Assembly (NCBI RefSeq): GCF_020379485.1
Contig: NC_063437.1
Coordinates: forward strand, 21,911,726 to 21,975,725
Length of the DNA: 64,000 nucleotides
Source of the DNA: Brassica napus
Lineage: Eukaryota; Streptophyta; Magnoliopsida; Brassicales; Brassicaceae
Direction: 5' to 3'
Below are positions 62,363 through 64,000 of the stretch, piece after piece (the stretch's first letter is position 1; each line of letters opens with the position of its first letter). The position numbers were made by a program, and so were the translations under genes. The notes beneath the pieces were generated by a model. That model saw only the letters and a program-made list of their open reading frames with translations. It had not been told where the DNA came from and ran no database searches.

Positions 62363-64000
62363 ATGAAGTCTTTCGCGGCGAAGGTGGAAGATGGAGTGAG
62401 AGGGGAAAACGGGAAGCCGTCGGTAGGTCCGGTGTACCGGAATCTTTTGTCGGAAAAAGGTTTTCCTCCAATAGATTCTGATATAACCACTGCTTGGGAC
62501 ATTTTCAGGTATATTACTATTAACAAAACTGTTATCGTCTTTTGTATGTAACTATTGTTGATAAATCTCTTTTGGGTTTTATTAGTAAATCAGTCAAGAA
62601 ATTCCCTGACAACAAGATGCTTGGATGGCGTCGAATCGTCGATGAGAAGGTGATCTTTTAAAGTCTTCTTACTAAAAAGATAAAAAGTTATGTGTAAATA
62701 TTTGTTTTATAAAAAAATAAAATATATATATTTGTTTTATAAGTGTATGTGTACGGATCGGTTAGGTTGGACCGTATATGTGGAAAACTTACAAGGAAGC
62801 ATACGAAGAAGTTCTACAGATTGGCTCTGCATTACGTGCTCTTGGAGCTGAGCCTGTAAACATTTTTTACACACCTCTTTCTAAAAACAAACTCATTATT
62901 CTTAGTGTTCTTGGAGATTAAAATATATATTGAAACAAAATGGTGTATGCATATATGTAGGGGTGTCGAGTGGGGATCTATGGAGTTAATTGTCCTCAGT
63001 GGATCATAGCAATGGAGGTCCATCTCTTTTGATTAAAAAATTCTCTTTTTTTATATATTAAAGTTTCTTACAAAATTTATACGAATTTTGTGGATACATT
63101 TAGGCATGTGCGGCTCACACTCTAATCTGTGTACCTCTATATGATACCTTGGGTAGGTTAAATTTTACAGTATTTTATTGTAGTGTTGCGGCTCAGAGTT
63201 ATTGACACATGAGTTAAACAAAAAATATTGTTCTGTAGGTTCTGGAGCAGTGGATTATATCGTTGATCACGCGGAAATCGATTTTGTATTCGTCCAAGAG
63301 ACCAAGATTAAAGGGGTTAAGATCTTTGAAAATTACTTTCAATAATAGTCATACATTTAATATACTATGTACGTGAATGATAAATTTTGTATGTTACTGA
63401 TATTTAGCTTCTTGAGCCAGACTGCAAATGTGCTAGACGGCTAAAAGCTATAGTTTCCTTCACTAATGTGAGCGAAGAGCATAACCTCAAGGCTTCAGAA
63501 GTCGGAGTCAAAACGTACTCTTGGTTCGATTTTCTCCAAATGGTTCGTCTCTCGTTTTATTTTCTAAAAGAATAGTTATGTAACTTTACGTTAGTACAAT
63601 ACTACAATCTACTAGGTAATAACCCGCGCCTTGCGCGGGATGTAATTATTAGTTTTGTTATTTTTAATAAAGACATATTAAATATGATATCGGTTCGATT
63701 TTAAGTTATTTTTTTGGTTTTTAATCTCCTAAAATATAACTATTATTTTAAATTAATATTTATTTTGGTTTGTTCTGTTAGAATGTTTGATTTTTTAGTC
63801 TTTTTGGTAAAAACCAAAAATTACTATTATTTGTTTATTTTCATGTTATAAATTTTAGATAATCTTCATGTCGAACCAATGGTTTCATATCATAGTTTGT
63901 AAGCGGATAATAGTTCAAGAAAAAGAAAAAAAAATTATTAAAACAAATCATTTCACTACAATTTGGTCGGTAGTGAAAGAAGCATTAAGAAAAAAATATT
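62363..64000 (+). CDS. LACS1: Long-chain acyl-CoA synthetase LACS1, 5' part (runs off window)
   Basis: Seven exons visible: 62363-62508, 62586-62649, 62766-62855, 62961-63017, 63104-63152, 63239-63315, 63408-63542. They give the first 206 of about 660 residues. LACS1 (CER8) activates very-long-chain fatty acids with ATP and CoA at the ER for cuticular wax and cutin. Start MKSFAAKVEDGVRGENGKPS; then PVYRNLLSEKGFPPID, LGWRRIVDEKVGPYMWKTYKE, GIYGVNCPQWIIAMEAC, CVPLYDTLGSGAVDYIV and LLEPDCKCARRLKAIVSFTN. All introns GT..AG. The AMP-binding motif lies beyond the window. Intron 7 (from 63543) contains a Helitron-like insertion and does not end in the window. The gene order supports At2g47240; LACS2 is the main alternative but the N-terminus matches LACS1 as recalled. 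Confidence 0.93.
62698..62742 (+). mobile_element. Micro-insertion in LACS1 intron 2: 15 bp A/T between 15-bp repeats
   Basis: atatttgttttataa is perfect at 62698-62712 and 62728-62742, flanking aaaaataaaatatat. All sequence is A/T-rich, so a chance or slippage origin is more likely here than for the others. Confidence 0.35.
63612..64000 (-). mobile_element. Helitron-like element, 3' end, inside LACS1 intron 7
   Basis: On the minus strand the sequence has a GC hairpin (stem cccgcgc/gcgcggg, 63623-63639, 3-base loop), then about 7 bp, then a CTAG terminus (63612-63615) followed by host T. A short 3' hairpin before CTRR with insertion next to T is the Helitron pattern. The body, to the window end, is AT-rich. 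The 5' TC end is outside the window, so size and completeness are unknown. The GC hairpin stands out sharply from its AT-rich context. Confidence 0.6.

Overview
This is plant nuclear DNA from the mustard family (Brassicaceae). The genes have many short introns with GT..AG ends, and their order matches, from memory, Arabidopsis thaliana chromosome 2 from about At2g47030 to At2g47240: a pollen pectin methylesterase (VGD type), a PMEI-like protein, BOR1, ARF1, galactinol synthase 1, MYB2, SWC4/DMAP1 and LACS1. The proteins are close to but not identical with the A. thaliana ones as I recall them, and the intergenic DNA is full of insertions. The source is therefore probably another Brassicaceae species such as Brassica or a relative; the species cannot be fixed from the sequence alone.

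Layout. 1-8.4 kb: pectin methylesterase and PMEI genes, both on the minus strand, then a broken copy of an ARMADILLO REPEAT ONLY (ARO) gene. 9.5-10.3 kb: a non-autonomous hAT element with a perfect 8-bp target-site duplication. 12.4-35.3 kb: one 23-kb satellite block of monomers of about 347 bp. Its core is homogeneous (about 48 copies), its edges are older and more diverged, pieces at both ends are inverted, and it contains a 100-N assembly gap. It sits where roughly ten A. thaliana genes would be expected. 35.7-38.5 kb: complete BOR1 (10 exons) whose leader carries two AUG-UAA minimal uORFs and longer uORFs. 44.1-46.8 kb: ARF1 and GolS1, convergent. 49.9-50.1 kb: a tRNA-derived SINE. 51.6-53.4 kb: a PIF/Harbinger-type MITE upstream of MYB2. 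55.3-58.2 kb: SWC4 (16 exons). 59.0-61.5 kb: a 2.45-kb Mutator-like element with a perfect 9-bp target-site duplication. 62.4 kb to the end: the first seven exons of LACS1, with a Helitron-like 3' end in intron 7.

The genes are a syntenic neighbourhood and not an operon or a shared pathway: cell-wall pectin modification in pollen (PME, PMEI), borate export (BOR1), vesicle traffic (ARF1), stress oligosaccharides (GolS1), stress transcription (MYB2), chromatin (SWC4) and cuticular wax (LACS1).

The least expected signal is a scatter of 16 tiny inserts (about 9-25 bp, mostly a short A or T run with a few extra bases). Each is flanked by an 11-17 bp direct repeat. They look like almost completely 5'-truncated LINE/SINE insertions. 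Gene models were built by hand from splice signals; every complete CDS sums to a multiple of three. Family comparisons are from memory, since no database search was possible.
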